From Haliotis asinina (Eukaryota; Mollusca; Gastropoda; Lepetellida; Haliotidae): a DNA stretch of 64,000 nt. The stretch is from assembly GCF_037392515.1 (NCBI RefSeq), contig NC_090291.1, positions 38,773,001-38,837,000 of the forward strand, read 5' to 3'. Under the pieces are notes generated by a model. That model worked only from the letters and a program-made list of their open reading frames with translations. It had not been told where the DNA came from and searched no databases. Of this stretch, positions 25,301 to 37,832 are shown in pieces (position 1 is the stretch's first letter; each line of letters starts with the position of its first letter). The position numbers were made by a program, and so were the translations under genes.

Positions 25301-27593
25301 CTGTCACCTTCAGGAGGCCAGATTCCTCCCCCATTTAGACAGTCAAGAAAAGGTAGGCGTTGCGTTGCATTCAGTCTCAAGGGCAGGAATAGAAATGAAG
25401 TATTTCAAAGGGTGCCATATAACTTCTTATAGATAGTTTAGGTGTGAATTTGTGAAAATTAGCTTGCCCATACCTTATGCTGATCCAGTTTTTAAAACAT
25501 CACAACACTTACATCATTTCAATTTATTGTGTAATAAATCAGTGAACATCATGTAAACCTGTAAACTTGAGAGGTGGATTGAATGGAGCTAGACTGTTCA
25601 GCTTCATTTGTCCCAAACTATCATCAAAAACAAGATTTCCTGTTTTGAACAGTGGCATTCAAAATGGCCAAACCCCTGTGATGCTGGGAGATTGTGACTA
25701 CCACTGATAAATGGTCTGATGGGATGCAAAAATAAGGTTTTGAATAATTTCAGTTGGTCAAATTTAAATTTCCATTAATGGCAGTTTTTAGCATTACAAG
25801 CCCCTATTTAAATTGGAAAGGAGCCCTATAAAGTTGGGCGATCCTGAACCTGACACTTGCTTCAATGAGAGCTTTAGCCCTACCAGGCAGTAGGAAATAT
25901 AACGTTTCAGGACCTGTGAGACAGACTAGAGTACAATGTGTGAAGCTCATTTCTGGTGCCCGAGCCATGATCTCACTGGAATATTTTAAAAAGCAGTGTA
26001 GAACTATACTCCCTCACTCACTCACTCACTCACTCACCCACCCACTCACTCACCCACTCACTCACTCACTCACTCACTCACTCACAAGTTAAGTACACTG
26101 CACTATTTCATTCCTTTACAAGTCACACAGATTTCCAGTAAAGGTCTTTGAGATTAGTAACTGGAGGTCCTCTTGATGTTTTGTAAAGCAAGGTAATACC
26201 TTGTGAATATTCCTTTTGATACAATGATCATGATAATTTTGCAAATAATGAAATATGCCCATCATTTTTGCCAGTTCTCATTTGATAATTGTAGATTTGG
26301 AGGCAAAGATGCTGAAAGGGGCTGTAGACACAGCCAAGTTAGCCGAGCGCCACCTAGACCTGCGCGATGCTTATCTGACAAAGAGTCAGGTGATGTCGGA
26401 CCGCCTAAACTTCCTGACAGACAAGTCCCGCGTGGAGGAAACACTTGACGACTTGGAAAAGACTTGTGATGTGCTCGAGGAACAACTGAAGAAGATGAAG
26501 ATTGGTGAGTCATGACCATATACACTGCTGTTTTGAGAATTGAATCAGATATCAGAAATGGCTGCATGCATAATTCTTAGATGGATGAAGTTTAGGACAT
26601 ACTTTTAGTGTTATTGTAAGAGGTGCAAATGTATCATCCCCGACTCAGCCATGTAAACCAGACACTCAAGATAACTTGCAATTGTAGACCAGCAGATAAC
26701 TTTTTTTGTGATAGGACAGCCAAAAGAAAATGTCTAAAAATTTACGAAAATTTTAGTCTGATTGTTAACATAAACCACTTTTCAACTCACTGATTTTGTT
26801 GGCTTTGATATCATTGATCGGTCAAAAGGTTGGTTGAAACTGAATCACGTTTTTTTTTAAGTCGTTCCAGACTTGTTCACTTGTGTTTTAAGTTGTGAAT
26901 AAAATTATATAAATTGTTGAGTCAATTGGATTGTAAGTACTGTGCTCCATTGCAAATCGTGGTTACAGAGTAATCTCCCCTTGGTAAGGAATCCATGGTG
27001 AATTTTGTAGACTAAAGATTGCTGACAGTTTGGCTGACTTCAAGATAAATTTTGGTATATTAAAAGCTTGTAGATAAATGTTGGTATAGTACAGAAAATC
27101 ATTTATTTTAGAACGATCTGATGAAATAGCTTTTAGCCTTATGTTGGTGTAGTACAGACCATTGTTTATTCCAGAACAGTCTCATGAAACTGCTTGTAGA
27201 TAAATGTTGGCATAGTAATGGCCTCTAGGTAAGTTTTATAGTAAGGTATAATACAGACCATCCTCCATTTCAGAACAATCCGATGAGACGTGGCTGTGTG
27301 GACCCAACTATACTGCTGCCGACGTCACCCTCACCTGCCTTCTGGGCAGACTCATCTTTGTCGGGCTGGGCGACCGCTACTTCCCCAAGGAGAAACGGCC
27401 CAACTTGTGGGCTTACTGGGGCCGGACACAACAACGATCAAGCACACGGGAAGTCGTCCTCGGAGCAGGGAAGTTCCTTGCCAAATACATCATCCAGGAA
27501 AAGGCCAAGGTTGTCCTGCCAGTTATTGGTGGTCTGGCCACAGTTGGGCTGGCGGCTGGGCTGGCCGCCTTCCTCATACACAAATACAAGTAG
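22331..27593 (+). CDS. GDAP1: GDAP1-like protein with C-terminal tail anchor (5 exons)
   Basis: Exons: 22331-22387, 23407-23599, 25182-25352, 26295-26504 and 27274-27593 (TAG), giving 951 nt or 316 codons; phases 0,1,1,1 as in the upstream paralog. The start is MNDSKFTLYYFPTSYYSQK. The GST-N part includes SGTVPVLKDGDKIVKESEDI, exon 3 has ITYGIFFNNELSPSGG, and the 70-residue exon 4 is charged and helical. Exon 5 has TWLCGPNYTAADVTLTCLLG (GST-C), then KVVLPVIGGLATVGLAAGLA running into AAFLIHKYK. That is a single membrane span with a short basic end, the form of outer-mitochondrial-membrane tail anchors. Vertebrate GDAP1 acts in mitochondrial fission and contact sites, and mutations cause Charcot-Marie-Tooth disease. 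The protein is shorter than the human one (358 residues, by memory). This copy is the better candidate for the conserved role. Confidence 0.92.
24445..24598 (+). repeat. Abalone-type SINE (family A), internally shortened
   Basis: Forward copy in intron 2: cttcagtaacccatgtttgt, gtaagaggcgactaacacgt, tgttgatcactgaattatca, then a deletion to atagttggaatgttgctgag and an (ACTC)n tail. Confidence 0.8.
25920..26091 (+). repeat. tRNA-type SINE (family B) with long (CTCA)n tail
   Basis: Reads acaatgtgtgaagctcattt, ctggtgcccgagccatgatc, tcactggaatattttaaaaa, then about 75 bp of CTCA/CCCA repeats. In intron 3 of the second GDAP1-like gene. The tail has expanded into a microsatellite. Confidence 0.8.
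26505..27273. other. Intron 4 with weak internal repeats
   Basis: The phrase gtagataaatgttggtatag...acagaccat...ttccagaac recurs about every 75-80 bp from about 27035 to 27275, running into the exon 5 acceptor. It is a decayed tandem duplication. Confidence 0.5.
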
Positions 27594-28352
27594 AGGGCAT
27601 TGTGAGGAGATATGAGGCGTATACTGTAGGTCATTGCATAATAGGGTATTATGGCTGAAGACACAGAGCGTATGTACACAATGATTATGAAGTGCACTTG
27701 ATGTAGCGTAATTCTAATAACAGCTAAAACTCACGATTTTCCATACTGTGGTCACTGGTGTATATTGGAAACATGTATTTTTCATTATTTGACATGTATT
27801 ATCTTATTCCTATGACACATATTTGTGATGCCGACGACCAAAACACTTTTGTGGCAAAACATGTTCTACTTACATATATTATTATCAGTTGTTTTTGGGT
27901 AAAACCATCATTTTTAAAGATTTTCCAAGCAATTTGGTTTCATCATATTTGATCTCTCTGTCCATGTGTTGTTATCAGGTTATTGTCAATGATGTGAACA
28001 GTGTATATAATGTTTTGTGTACGCACCAGTTGTAATTGACTCATAGTCTTGTTATTGTAGATAGTGCGAAAATCTTGTGTACAGGGGTGTGTATTGTTGA
28101 TAGATCTGTAAATCACTTTACATTTGAAACATACCCAGCTTGATGTTGACATATTGTTATGTATCCAGACCATATCTAAGTGTACAATATCTAAGTTTCC
28201 AATTTTGGAAATCTCGGGATAGTCATATGTGTATCTATAAAAGCTTTTCCCTGAACATAAAATGAGGTACATGTGGGGTTTTACCTTGATTCCCAAACAC
28301 AGTTGTCTCTGGAACCCTGGTTAATTTTAAGCGTTATTGTATAAGGATCTTT
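27594..28352. other. 3' flank and probable 3' UTR of the second GDAP1-like gene
   Basis: AT-rich, non-coding; no clean AATAAA in the first few hundred bases. The transcript end cannot be placed. Confidence 0.4.
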
Positions 28353-28479
28353 GGCCCTGTTTCAGAAAGCTGTCGTTGCACTGCGACTGTCATAAGTCAG
28401 TGTTATGGTATAGGGGGTAAGAATGTTGTGTTTTTAGTTACAAGATCTCACATTTACGAGAGTTTGGAGAAACAGGACC
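28353..28479. mobile_element. Fold-back MITE end pair at the satellite edge
   Basis: 28353-28375 (ggccctgtttcagaaagctg...) and the inverted 28457-28479 (cgagagtttggagaaacagg...) agree at about 17 of 23 positions, like the arms of the fold-back element at 31681-31841. The right arm lies inside the first satellite unit. Confidence 0.55.
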
Positions 28480-29940
28480 CTGTGTAGTAACTGTGGAGAA
28501 CTGTACATTCTGATGATGTCTTGAATGAATCATTGATTGTTTGGACTGGTAGGGGGTAAGAATGTTGTGTTTTTGGTTACAAGATCTCACGTTTACGAGA
28601 GTTTGGAGAAACAGGACCCTGTGTAGTAACTGTGGAGAACAGTACATTCTGATGATGTCTTGAATGAATCATTGATTGTTTGGACTGGTAGGGGGTAAGA
28701 ATGTTGTGTTTTTAGTTACAAGATCTCACGTTTACGAGAGTTTGGAGAAACAGGACCCTGTGTAGTAACTGTGGAGAACTGTACATTCTGATGATGTCTT
28801 GAATGAATCATTGATTGTTTGGACTGGTAGGGGGTAAGAATGTTGTGTTTTTGGTTACAAGATCTCACGTTTACGAGAGTTTGGAGAAACAGGACCCTGT
28901 GTAGTAACTGTGGAGAACTGTACATTTTGATGATGTCTTGAATGAATCATTGATTGTTTGGACTGGTAGGGGGTAAGAATGTTGTGTTTTTAGTTACAAG
29001 ATCTCACGTTTACGAGAGTTTGGAGAAACAGGACCCTGTGTAGTAACTGTGGAGAACTGTACATTCTGATGATGTCTTGAATGAATCATTGATTGTTTGG
29101 ACTGGTAGGGGGTAAGAATGTTGTGTTTTTAGTTACAAGATCTCACGTTTACGAGAGTTTGGAGAAACAGGACCCTGTGTAGTAACTGTGGAGAACTGTA
29201 CATTCTGATGATGTCTTGAATGAATCATTGATTGTTTGGACTGGTAGGGGGTAAGAATGTTGTGTTTTTAGTTACAAGATCTCACGTTTACGAGAGTTTG
29301 GAGAAACAGGACCCTGTGTAGTAACTGTGGAGAACTGTACATTCTGATGATGTCTTGAATGAATCATTGATTGTTTGGACTGGTAGGGGGTAAGAATGTT
29401 GTGTTTTTGGTTACAAGATCTCACGTTTACGAGAGTTTGGAGAAACAGGACCCTGTGTAGTAACTGTGGAGAACTGTACATTCTGATGATGTCTTGAATG
29501 AATCATTGATTGTTTGGACTGGTAGGGGGTAAGAATGTTGTGTTTTTAGTTACAAGATCTCACGTTTACGAGAGTTTGGAGAAACAGGACCCTGTGTAGT
29601 AACTGTGGAGAACTGTACATTTTGATGATGTCTTGAATGAATCATTGATTGTTTGGACTGGTAGGGGGTAAGAATGTTGTGTTTTTAGTTACAAGATCTC
29701 ACGTTTACGAGAGTTTGGAGAAACAGGACCCTGTGTAGTAACTGTGGAGAACTGTACATTCTGATGATGTCTTGAATGAATCATTGATTGTTTGGACTGG
29801 TAGGGGGTAAGAATGTTGTGTTTTTAGTTACAAGATCTCACGTTTACGAGAGTTTGGAGAAACAGGACCCTGTGTAGTAACTGTGGAGAACTGTACATTC
29901 TGATGATGTCTTGAATGAATCATTGATTGTTTGGACTGGT
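28410..29940. repeat. Satellite, 11 units of 139 bp
   Basis: Unit boundaries fall exactly every 139 bp (28410, 28549, 28688 ... 29939). Units are nearly identical. Visible variants are a 'tttttagtt/tttttggtt' site, an 'aactgta/aacagta' site and a 'cattctg/cattttg' site. The first unit differs most (cacattta against cacgttta). No unit codes for a protein; the 69-codon reverse frames are by-products. Confidence 0.98.
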
Positions 29941-29941
29941 A

Positions 29942-30576
29942 GATGAAATGATATCCATAACTCTGAGGATGCAGTGAATTTTTTCTACATCCATTATCTA
30001 TATTTGTGCATGCTGGACATTTGCACATTGCATAAAACTCTGTATATTAACTTAAGTGAATTTATTATGAGATAACCAACAGCATCATGTACAGATACAG
30101 AACCACATTCTGTAAACTGAAATAATGACAGAGCCAAGGTTTTTGATGTACACTGCATTTAGAAAAAAAAACAGTTGTTTTTAATTATCATTACATCAAA
30201 GGTAAAATTCTATTTATACCTATAGTCTGTTTAGGTCAAAAGTGGACTCATGAATTGCAATGTAACTCAAAAACTAAAAAGCATACCATACTCAGCAAAA
30301 CACTAATCATAATCAGAATGTCATAGCAAATCTGTGAGGTTTTTGCAGAATATTTTTCCTTAAAATAAAAAAGTTGTTTAAGAAATTATCATTAAAATAT
30401 TGACATGGTTCACAGTTACGAGGGAGGAGTCCAGAGAAAGGCACAGCCAGGTATTCAAGAAGCAAGTGCACAAGGGCAAAGAAAGTTATTTATTCATTAA
30501 CCTGTGCTGTGCTGTCATCATGCTCTCTTGCACACCTGGCTGTCCATTTCTCAATATCCTCAATTGATTTCCAAAG
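29942..30576. other. Intergenic, nothing recognised
   Basis: AT-rich sequence with no supported frame. Confidence 0.4.
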
Positions 30577-30750
30577 ACCTATGAAAAGTCTGGTTAGAAT
30601 TGGTCTTCATCAACTCAGACATGTCATTGTATCCAAATTGTGTAGATCGATGTTCAAAATGCCAATCACTGGAATGTCTGGTCCAGACTTGATTATTTAC
30701 AAACTGCCTTCATATCCCTTGAATATTGCTGAATACATTAATCAATAAAC
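30577..30750 (+). repeat. Abalone-type SINE (family A)
   Basis: Forward, diverged copy: aagtctggttagaattggtc, ttcatcaactcagac, then cactggaatgtctggtccag and a 3' end of gaatattgctgaata. Confidence 0.75.
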
Positions 30751-31204
30751 AAAAACCAAAAATCAATTCCAAAATTTATCCCAAGATGACTTCCTAAACT
30801 AGGGTACATTTAGAGATGGTCTTGTGCAATCTGTTTTATTGTTTTCTACAAAGGGTACCATACACTGCAGTGGTAAACCAAGTGACAGTCAACTCAAGCA
30901 CATGCGTGTGCTTTGAAACCTTCATGGCCATGTTTTGTATCAAGTGTTCAGACATTGCAGGGACTTCGTATCCGCGTAAAGCATACTTTATTTTTTGAGA
31001 GGGGTTGTCCCTGCAACATGATTTATTGTTTGGGGCGAATACTGTGTTATTTTTTTTATCCCATTTCCTGTGTTTTATTTACATTTGTTTGTAATCTGTT
31101 GTACCAAACTGTACCAAATGAGGCAATGGTTGATTGGATTCTGTGGGATTCTGTGTTAAATCTGTGTGATACTGGCCCTAGGAGGCAACTGAATGGATTG
31201 GTGG

Positions 31205-31320
31205 GAGGGGATGTCAGGCCCTCATTTCAATAAGCAATCATAGCGCTATGACAGTGGTATGTCTATGGTACAGTATATGAGGGACAGTGCTACGATAGTT
31301 TTGTAAAATGGGGCTCTGGA
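31205..31320. repeat. Fold-back-like fragment
   Basis: Carries atagcgctatgacag and ctacgatagttttgtaaaat, ggggctc words typical of the fold-back elements nearby. Arms are weak, so this is a decayed copy. Confidence 0.4.
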
Positions 31321-31383
31321 TTGATGACCATGTTGATTACTTTTTATTGCCTGTAATGATTCCACATGGACTTGGTCTTCCAG

Positions 31384-31668
31384 TGTTTAAAACGTTTCAA
31401 AATTTCCCACAGGACCAGTGAGTGGACATTACCAGTGGTCATATGTGTACTTCACTGGTCCAGTGGAGTGATTGCGAATGTAAAACTGGTTCCTGGTTTC
31501 CCATGTGCTTTGCAAGTATTAATCACTTGTCATAATCTAAAAAACAATTTTAATTATTTAGATGGGGAAAACATTCATTTGCCACCACTGCGAACTTATC
31601 ATTTAGTGGTCCTGATGAATTTTCACTTGTCAGGGAACGAAGGACCAGTGTAAATTTCATACACTGAT
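31384..31668 (-). repeat. Unclassified dispersed repeat, copy 2
   Basis: Inverted partner of 14053-14338, with the same block order when reversed: tgaaatttacactggtcc, attcatcaggaccactaaat, cgcaatcactccactggacc, agtgaagtacac, gggaaattttgaaacg. Its structure between the blocks is also conserved, so both are full-length or nearly so. Confidence 0.8.
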
Positions 31669-31680
31669 TTTCAGCAACCT

Positions 31681-31841
31681 GGGCCCCATTTCCCCATTTC
31701 CGAAAGCTCTTGTAAGCCTAAGATCTCATAACTTTTCTTATAGCATGCGTAGCTCCTGTGTTACAGTTTAGGAGGTACAACGGCAGCGAGAAAACTTACA
31801 CGATCTTAGGCTTACAAGAGTTTTGTGAAACAGACCCCTGT
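31681..31841. mobile_element. Fold-back MITE
   Basis: gctcttgtaagcctaagatc (31706-31725) is inverted as gatcttaggcttacaagag (31802-31820), extended outward by ggggcc...tttcc against ttgtgaaacagacccc. 161 bp, no coding. Confidence 0.8.
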
Positions 31842-32261
31842 ACTTACCAGGCCACTAGAGAGAAACATTCTCATAACTGCCTGACTGCTGAAGTTGAAGT
31901 ATATTCCCTCACCTGGCATGACAAGCTGTGGGCAGATTCATTCAAGTGCTAATGAAGACGTCCATATGTTTATGTAGCCATTTTTGTGTGTTTCGTTGAT
32001 CTCAAAATGTTTCTTGTACACAGGCTAAACTTGACAGCCAGAACTATCAGTTCCAGTGTCATGATCTAGATTAAGTCACCATAATTCCACCTGTGTTGAT
32101 GTTGGTGAAAAAGCTGTAGATTTCTATTGTTGGGTGGGTAAACCTACCTTTTACAGCTTTTTTTGGTCCTCAAAATTTGGCAATGTTTGTATGAATACAC
32201 AATGCTATTTCGAAAGTTGTCAGATGAAAGATGTTATGTTTTGGATTACACTTTCTCAGTT

Positions 32262-32370
32262 AAGTGGCAGCAATAGTAGCTGAGTGGGTTAGAAGGCAGA
32301 CTTTGTGTCCTGGTGACTGGGGCCTGACTTTAAAAGTGTGGGTTCCAATCCTGGATGGGACTCAACCCCA
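32262..32370 (+). repeat. Possible tRNA-derived SINE fragment
   Basis: gtagctgagtgggttagaag resembles box A and gtgggttccaatcctggatg box B of a tRNA-derived promoter, 67-70 bp apart, longer than in a tRNA gene. No cloverleaf forms. Confidence 0.4.
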
Positions 32371-32661
32371 AAAGTACTGAAATCTGTACCTTGCAAAGAA
32401 ACTTCATCTTAAACATAATGTATGTCTTTGGCATATTGTTATAGCGATTGTCATAAAGGTCTTAGTTGTAAAATACATTTTCAAAAATACTAACCAATGT
32501 TTTAGATACCATAGTTCCTCAGAATGCAAGAAATTATGCTTTAGAACTGAAGGTTTGGCAGAAATAGTTATCCTTGACTTACCAGTACCATGACCTCCTG
32601 GGTTTATCAGTGTTTAAAGACTCTGCTGCTTTAGACTTCAGTTTAAGACTAAGAGGTCACT

Positions 32662-32925
32662 ACCCGTGAAGGTCCCAGGGTAGAATAGGCCTTCAGCAAC
32701 CCATGCTTGCCATAAAAGGCGACTGTGCTTGTCATAACTAACGGGATCGGGTGGTCAGCATCACTGACTTGGTTGACACATGTCATCAGTTCCCAATTGT
32801 GCAGATCGATGCTCATGTTGTTGATCACTTGATTGTCTTGTCCAGACTCAATTATTTACAGACCGCCGCCATATAGCTGCAATACTTCTGAGTGCGGCAT
32901 AAAACTAAACTCCCTCACTCATTAA
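32662..32925 (+). repeat. Abalone-type SINE (family A), full length
   Basis: The most complete forward copy: 5' cccgtgaaggtcccagggta, the cagcaacccatgcttgccat and aactaacgggatcgggtggt blocks, tgctcatgttgttgatcact, the agaccgccgccatatagctg block, and a 3' gcggcataaaactaaactcc with an ACTC tail. About 264 bp. Useful as the window's reference copy. Confidence 0.9.
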
Positions 32926-33185
32926 GAGGTCATCAAAATGCTGCTGAAAACAGCATAAAACCCAGTTCACTCACTAACTCCCCTCCCATCTACAGATTCC
33001 TCCAGCATTCCACTTCAACAACACTCCACAAGATCTGATATATGTGTGTTTTGTATAACTATTGTTATGATAATAAATGAATTGTGTGAAACAAGATGGT
33101 GATGATTTGAAATGAGATACCATACCAAATGTTAACATATGTATCCAATTTAGACACATTATGACAAGCATATCTGACACCTGAA

Positions 33186-33325
33186 TTGTTGTAAGAGGCA
33201 ACTAATGGATAGGGTCAGACTCGCTGACTTGGTTGACACATCTCTTTGATATCCCAACTGCATAGATCAATGGTCATGCAGATGATCACTGGAATGCCTA
33301 GTCCGCACTGTTATTTATAGAGTCT
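33186..33325 (+). repeat. Abalone-type SINE (family A), 3'-truncated
   Basis: Forward partial copy: ttgtaagaggcaactaatgg, agactcgctgacttggttga, atgatcactggaatgcctag. Confidence 0.7.
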
Positions 33326-35640
33326 TATTTATTGTTTAACATTTCTAGGCAACGTTCTTGCCATCCATAGACTCATGTTATGTGTTCACTAACTTCTACA
33401 TGCCTCTCAAGAATTGTTTTGTATTGTTTTATATCATGTTGAACTGTACAGTCGTAAATTGTGACAATTCAGTTGTGAATCTTTCGAACCGCTGGCCTAA
33501 AAGGCGATGTAAGTGACTATTGCAGTGTCCATTGTCGTCCATATTATTGTGAACAAGGGAGCTATGGCACTATTTTTTGTTGTATATTCAGCACTGTTTT
33601 TCATATTGTATATATCCAAACGTCTTTTGTCTGACCATACCTACACTTGCTCTTATAATGTCGATTTTTGTTGATTTGGTCATGTCTGTAAATTAATTAT
33701 GTAAATTTTTTATTTTGGTTATTTATGTCCTGTTATGTCCTACTTGTATTGATAATGAGTTCTGTCATCATGTTCACACAATTGTCGTTGCAGTCAACAT
33801 TGTCCCGCAATATACCATCTGTTATTGGTTAACGATCCAGCAGTTTCATCAAGGGATCTCATTTTATTGCTTGATGCAGCTGCTGCCTTCATCAGTATTC
33901 CATTTGCAATTTTTCTCAATGTAATGATTACTTTTTGATTCTTTATCCTGTCTATTGTCTGTTCGCAGTGAAAACGTACTGATGAATTTCGCTTTTAACA
34001 AATAAATACAAGTAAAGTGAAATTAAGATTGTGAATCATTATTTTACCTTGCCAACTGAACATTTAAATCTCAAAATTTTATTCAATATCAGATAAAAGT
34101 TGTTTAAAAAAACAATATGGAATCAAATCGCAATTATTGGTTTGTATTACAAGAGGATAAGTGCAGTAGTTAAAACAGTGAAAGAAAGGTATGTATGGTA
34201 CATGATGAGCGTTACGTTAGGCTAACCTTACATATCTTTTGTGTTTCATGTAATGTGCATGTGCACACGCGTATTCACTGTAAACAGACTGTACAACCCA
34301 TTATTTTATCATTGACTGTATGACATTTATAGAGTGCATGTAACTATATTTGACGTCTGTTGTCCCATGAGTCTAGTCAGTATGTCATGGCACATAGGTT
34401 TTGATCAGTTTTAGCCTTCAAGATACATGTATTGTGTTCAGAATATTGAGCTTTTTCTAAGGTTGGCATTCATAAAATAAAGACAATATAATCTAACCTG
34501 AATAATAGAGAAAAATGTATTTATTAACAGAAATCTTTAACACAACATTATAATTTAAATTGATTATTTTAATTCATTAAAATTAACACAATTTAAATTA
34601 ATTGCCATAATTTAAATCAACACAACAGAAATCTTTTCACAATAGAGGCTAAGAGTAAATAACTCTTTACAATTTTTGCATAAACGTACAATTAACAGAA
34701 CTTTACATATTTCAACCACATGTACATAAAATGTTTATAAGAAAACTTGATAATTTCTAAATATTTTAGTCTGCATATGTTCAAGCAAATAGTTAATGTA
34801 CCCATTCACCCACCTATTTCTTAAGCGCAGTGACATTCCGATGATTCAGTCAGGAAATAATGTTGCAGTGTGGCGCTGTCATTGTTAGAAAATGGTTGCC
34901 ACGGCGAAAATGAAACGACCAATCTTATGTTGAAGAATATCATTTTAAGCAGCTTCTTATGCCGTGGGTGAAAATTATTACCTGTGGTCAGATTGTAGTT
35001 CACTCCACGCCCATGCTGATATGCATGTGGCATTAGAAAGGTGGATCTGGCTGTAATTGAAACCAGATAGTGTTGGTGTGTAATCACTCCACTTGATGTA
35101 AACTGGTATGTCCTAGCTTGATCTAACAAATCTCAATCTGAGTCAGTGGCAAAATTAAAGGTGCACCTGGTATAAAATTTACACAACTATGTCTTGTACG
35201 TGTACGTGACTTGTTCAATTTTACCATGGTTACCATTTTGAATTTCAGGAAAACTGAAAGGTTGTCTTGATGGAATGAGCCATTTGAGGTTTGACCTTTG
35301 CTGACGAGTTTCATGCATTCTGACAATCATAGTTGCCACAAATTCTTTCATGTTGGCTCAGAAAAGCTGTAATTGTGACCTCTATATGACCTTGACCTCA
35401 AGGGTCAAGGCAAAGTACATCCACAGCTAATGTCAGTGTCAGCTCACATGTAACTGAGTGCATAGCTACCTGAATAAAATATTTGAAATGGATTTGCTTG
35501 TTGCTTACTTGAACTGTCTGTAACCACTTAATCCTACATACACTGTGACCAGTCAGCAAGAGTTTTTCTTAGTCTTATACTGTGAAATTGTTTAGTGCAT
35601 GATGAGTTTTGCTTGTGTAAAATGCCTGATGTAACACAAG
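33326..35640. other. AT-rich intergenic region, no gene
   Basis: Between the convergent GDAP1-like and FITM2 genes. The most AT-rich part (34501-34640) has repeated aatttaaattaat words. The TGACCT words at 35375-35412 (tgaccttgacctcaagggtc) form a short palindrome. No coding frame is supported. Confidence 0.5.
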
Positions 35641-35649
35641 CAAGGCCTA

Positions 35650-35740
35650 TATTTTCAAAGCTCTCTTATTGCTAAGATAGTTGTAAGTGCCAAACATTAA
35701 CATAAACTTACGACTATCTTAGCACTGAGGGAGCTTACCA
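35650..35740. mobile_element. Fold-back MITE
   Basis: aagctctcttattgctaaga...gtaagt (35658-35687) is inverted at 35706-35736 (cttacgactatcttagc...gggagctt). Small and decayed. Confidence 0.65.
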
Positions 35741-35884
35741 GTAGTTTATTATCCACCGCTTCCTGAAGTAAAATTATGCAGATTTTAACAGTACACTATA
35801 TACTTAGCATGCAAATACATCTTTAGAGCCCCACACTCCATCAGGCACACATGTTTGCATTGTTTACCTTAGTTACTTATAGTT

Positions 35885-36018
35885 TTACACTTTTCAGCAA
35901 TATCATGGCAGAGGACACAACTGGACTTTGTACCCACTGTACCCATGTGTAGAAGCAAACTCGGATTTCTGTCATAAAGGGCGAATGCTTTATCCACTCG
36001 GCTACCTCACCACCCACT
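35885..36018 (-). repeat. tRNA-type SINE (family B)
   Basis: Reverse copy: acacttttcagcaatatcat, ggcagaggacac, a tgtacccatgtgtagaagca block, then gggcgaatgctttatccact and cggctacctcaccac, the reversed 5' tRNA-like head. Confidence 0.7.
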
Positions 36019-36159
36019 CATACATTGCCATTAGCATGAAATACATTGAAAACAAAACAGTGATTCTGCTCAGATATTCATACAAACTTATCAAGAAACA
36101 ACTTATCAACATAAAAGCAACACATCTTTGGTTTTGTACAAACACCAGTTGCAAATCTA
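36019..36159. repeat. Short segmental duplication, copy 1
   Basis: About 141 bp almost identical to 37833-37988 (catacattgccattagcatg... to caaatcta) but lacking roughly 15 bp near its right end. It sits exactly between two family B SINEs. Confidence 0.9.
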
Positions 36160-36306
36160 TGGTGAGCGAGTTTAGTTTTACGCTGCTTATTATGGCATGG
36201 GACTCCAGACATGAGCTTCATATATTATACCCATGTGGGGAATGAAACCTAAGTCTTCGGCATGATGAGACAACGCTTTAACCACTTGGCTACCCCACCA
36301 CACCCT
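36160..36306 (-). repeat. tRNA-type SINE (family B)
   Basis: Reverse copy: ggtgagcgagtttagtttta at the tail, ttatacccatgtggggaatg, aaacctaagtcttcggcatg, acgctttaaccacttggcta. Confidence 0.75.
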
Positions 36307-36565
36307 GGTTAACTATAGCGCTAACTTGTGAACCAAACATTTTAACCAGTGCTAACCTGGATAGGAAACTGCATCGTAGGTATCGGCATGGTCTATGAGT
36401 GGCAATACTTTAGACTAGACCATCTCTACCCCAGTGCTTTAGGGGAATGTGGTGGAATGAAGTAGCTTGGTCAACCATTTGTTTTGGAAACTCAGAATTT
36501 AGTAAATAATAAATTTTTTTCAGTGACACAGCACCAGTGGTCATTGCATTGAGAACAAGTCAAAT

Positions 36566-36800
36566 TATTTTGACACCGCACTCAGCAATATTCCAGCTAT
36601 ATGGCTGCGCACTGTAAATAATCAGTTCTGGACCAGGCTATCCAGTGATAAATGGCATGCGCATCGATCAATGACATGCACATCGATCAATGACATGAGT
36701 CAACCAAGTCAGCTAGTTGGACCAACCTATCCTGTTAGTCACCTCTTACGACAAGTACAGATTACTGAAGATCAGTTCCAATCCCAATCTTCACAGTGGC
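36566..36800 (-). repeat. Abalone-type SINE (family A)
   Basis: Reverse copy: tttgacaccgcactcagcaa, tattccagctatatggctgc, ctggaccaggctatccagtg. A local duplication of gcacatcgatcaatgacatg lies within it. Confidence 0.85.
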
Positions 36801-37832
36801 ATTAAGAACTAAAAACAAGAACATGTTACAACTTTGGTTTTATTTCAAAGGGATAAAATCAATCATTGCACATGGAACTTTGTAAAGGGAAGTAGCTGAA
36901 GGAACACCAATCATCTGAAGCAACCTTGTTAAAAGTAGCCCAATAGTTTCACAAAATCAGTTTAACACATACCTTTAGTCATCATTAATCATCATTAAAA
37001 GGGCCTTGTAAAACTGTATGGTAAACTCACAAATGAAACTTCACTGTATTACAGCAAACCAATAAAAACAGCCCAGCTACTTCTGCAGTGTCCCCAGACA
37101 ACTGTTTCTAACAGAAAGAAAGGCCATATTCGGCATCTTTACTTGAGAGTCCAGTGATATTACATTTAGATACAGAGATTATTACACTTAGGCAAGTGTT
37201 TCATATGACTTTATACTTATACGAAATAAGTGTGAAAAGTTAGTACATACTTTGCATACTTTTGCATGAGTTTCTCATATGGCACGCTCGAGTGTAATAA
37301 TTTCTTTATTACCCACTTTATTCATGTACATTTGTGCCGTAATACGTAATCAAAAGTGACAACTCCCTTTGTTGACATTATGTTCATTTGTTAAATGATG
37401 TGAAGTGCACATATGATATATATGACCCTGGTTATGTTTCACCATATGGGTACTAAACATATGAACTACTGAAACAAGGTCTAGGTATTAAAGAACACCT
37501 CATTTCTTCACAGGACAACAGTAAATCAGTCATGGAAATGACTGACTTTGGTCCTAGAATAAATTCAAGTATTTGTTTAACTTTTAAGTAGTGTATATAA
37601 CACAGCCTATTACAGAAAGTAGTACAAGTGGTAACGATTCTACTTTGAATATTTTCAAATGGAGTCCAAGAAAGTGTACAGACATGTAAGATAAGTCATG
37701 CAATTGCAAACACATAATCTGAATATGTTTCTACTTCGTTTTTGCGTTTGGGGGACACTGTTCCAGTAAAGCATGACAAAGTTCATTGAACAAAACATTT
37801 TTAAAAAGTATAAAAAATGTAATTGGCACCCA

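Noticed and set aside
28438-30028. Identical 69-codon reverse frames repeated every few hundred bases
   Set aside because: By-product of the 139-bp satellite; 139 is not a multiple of three and no frame continues between units.
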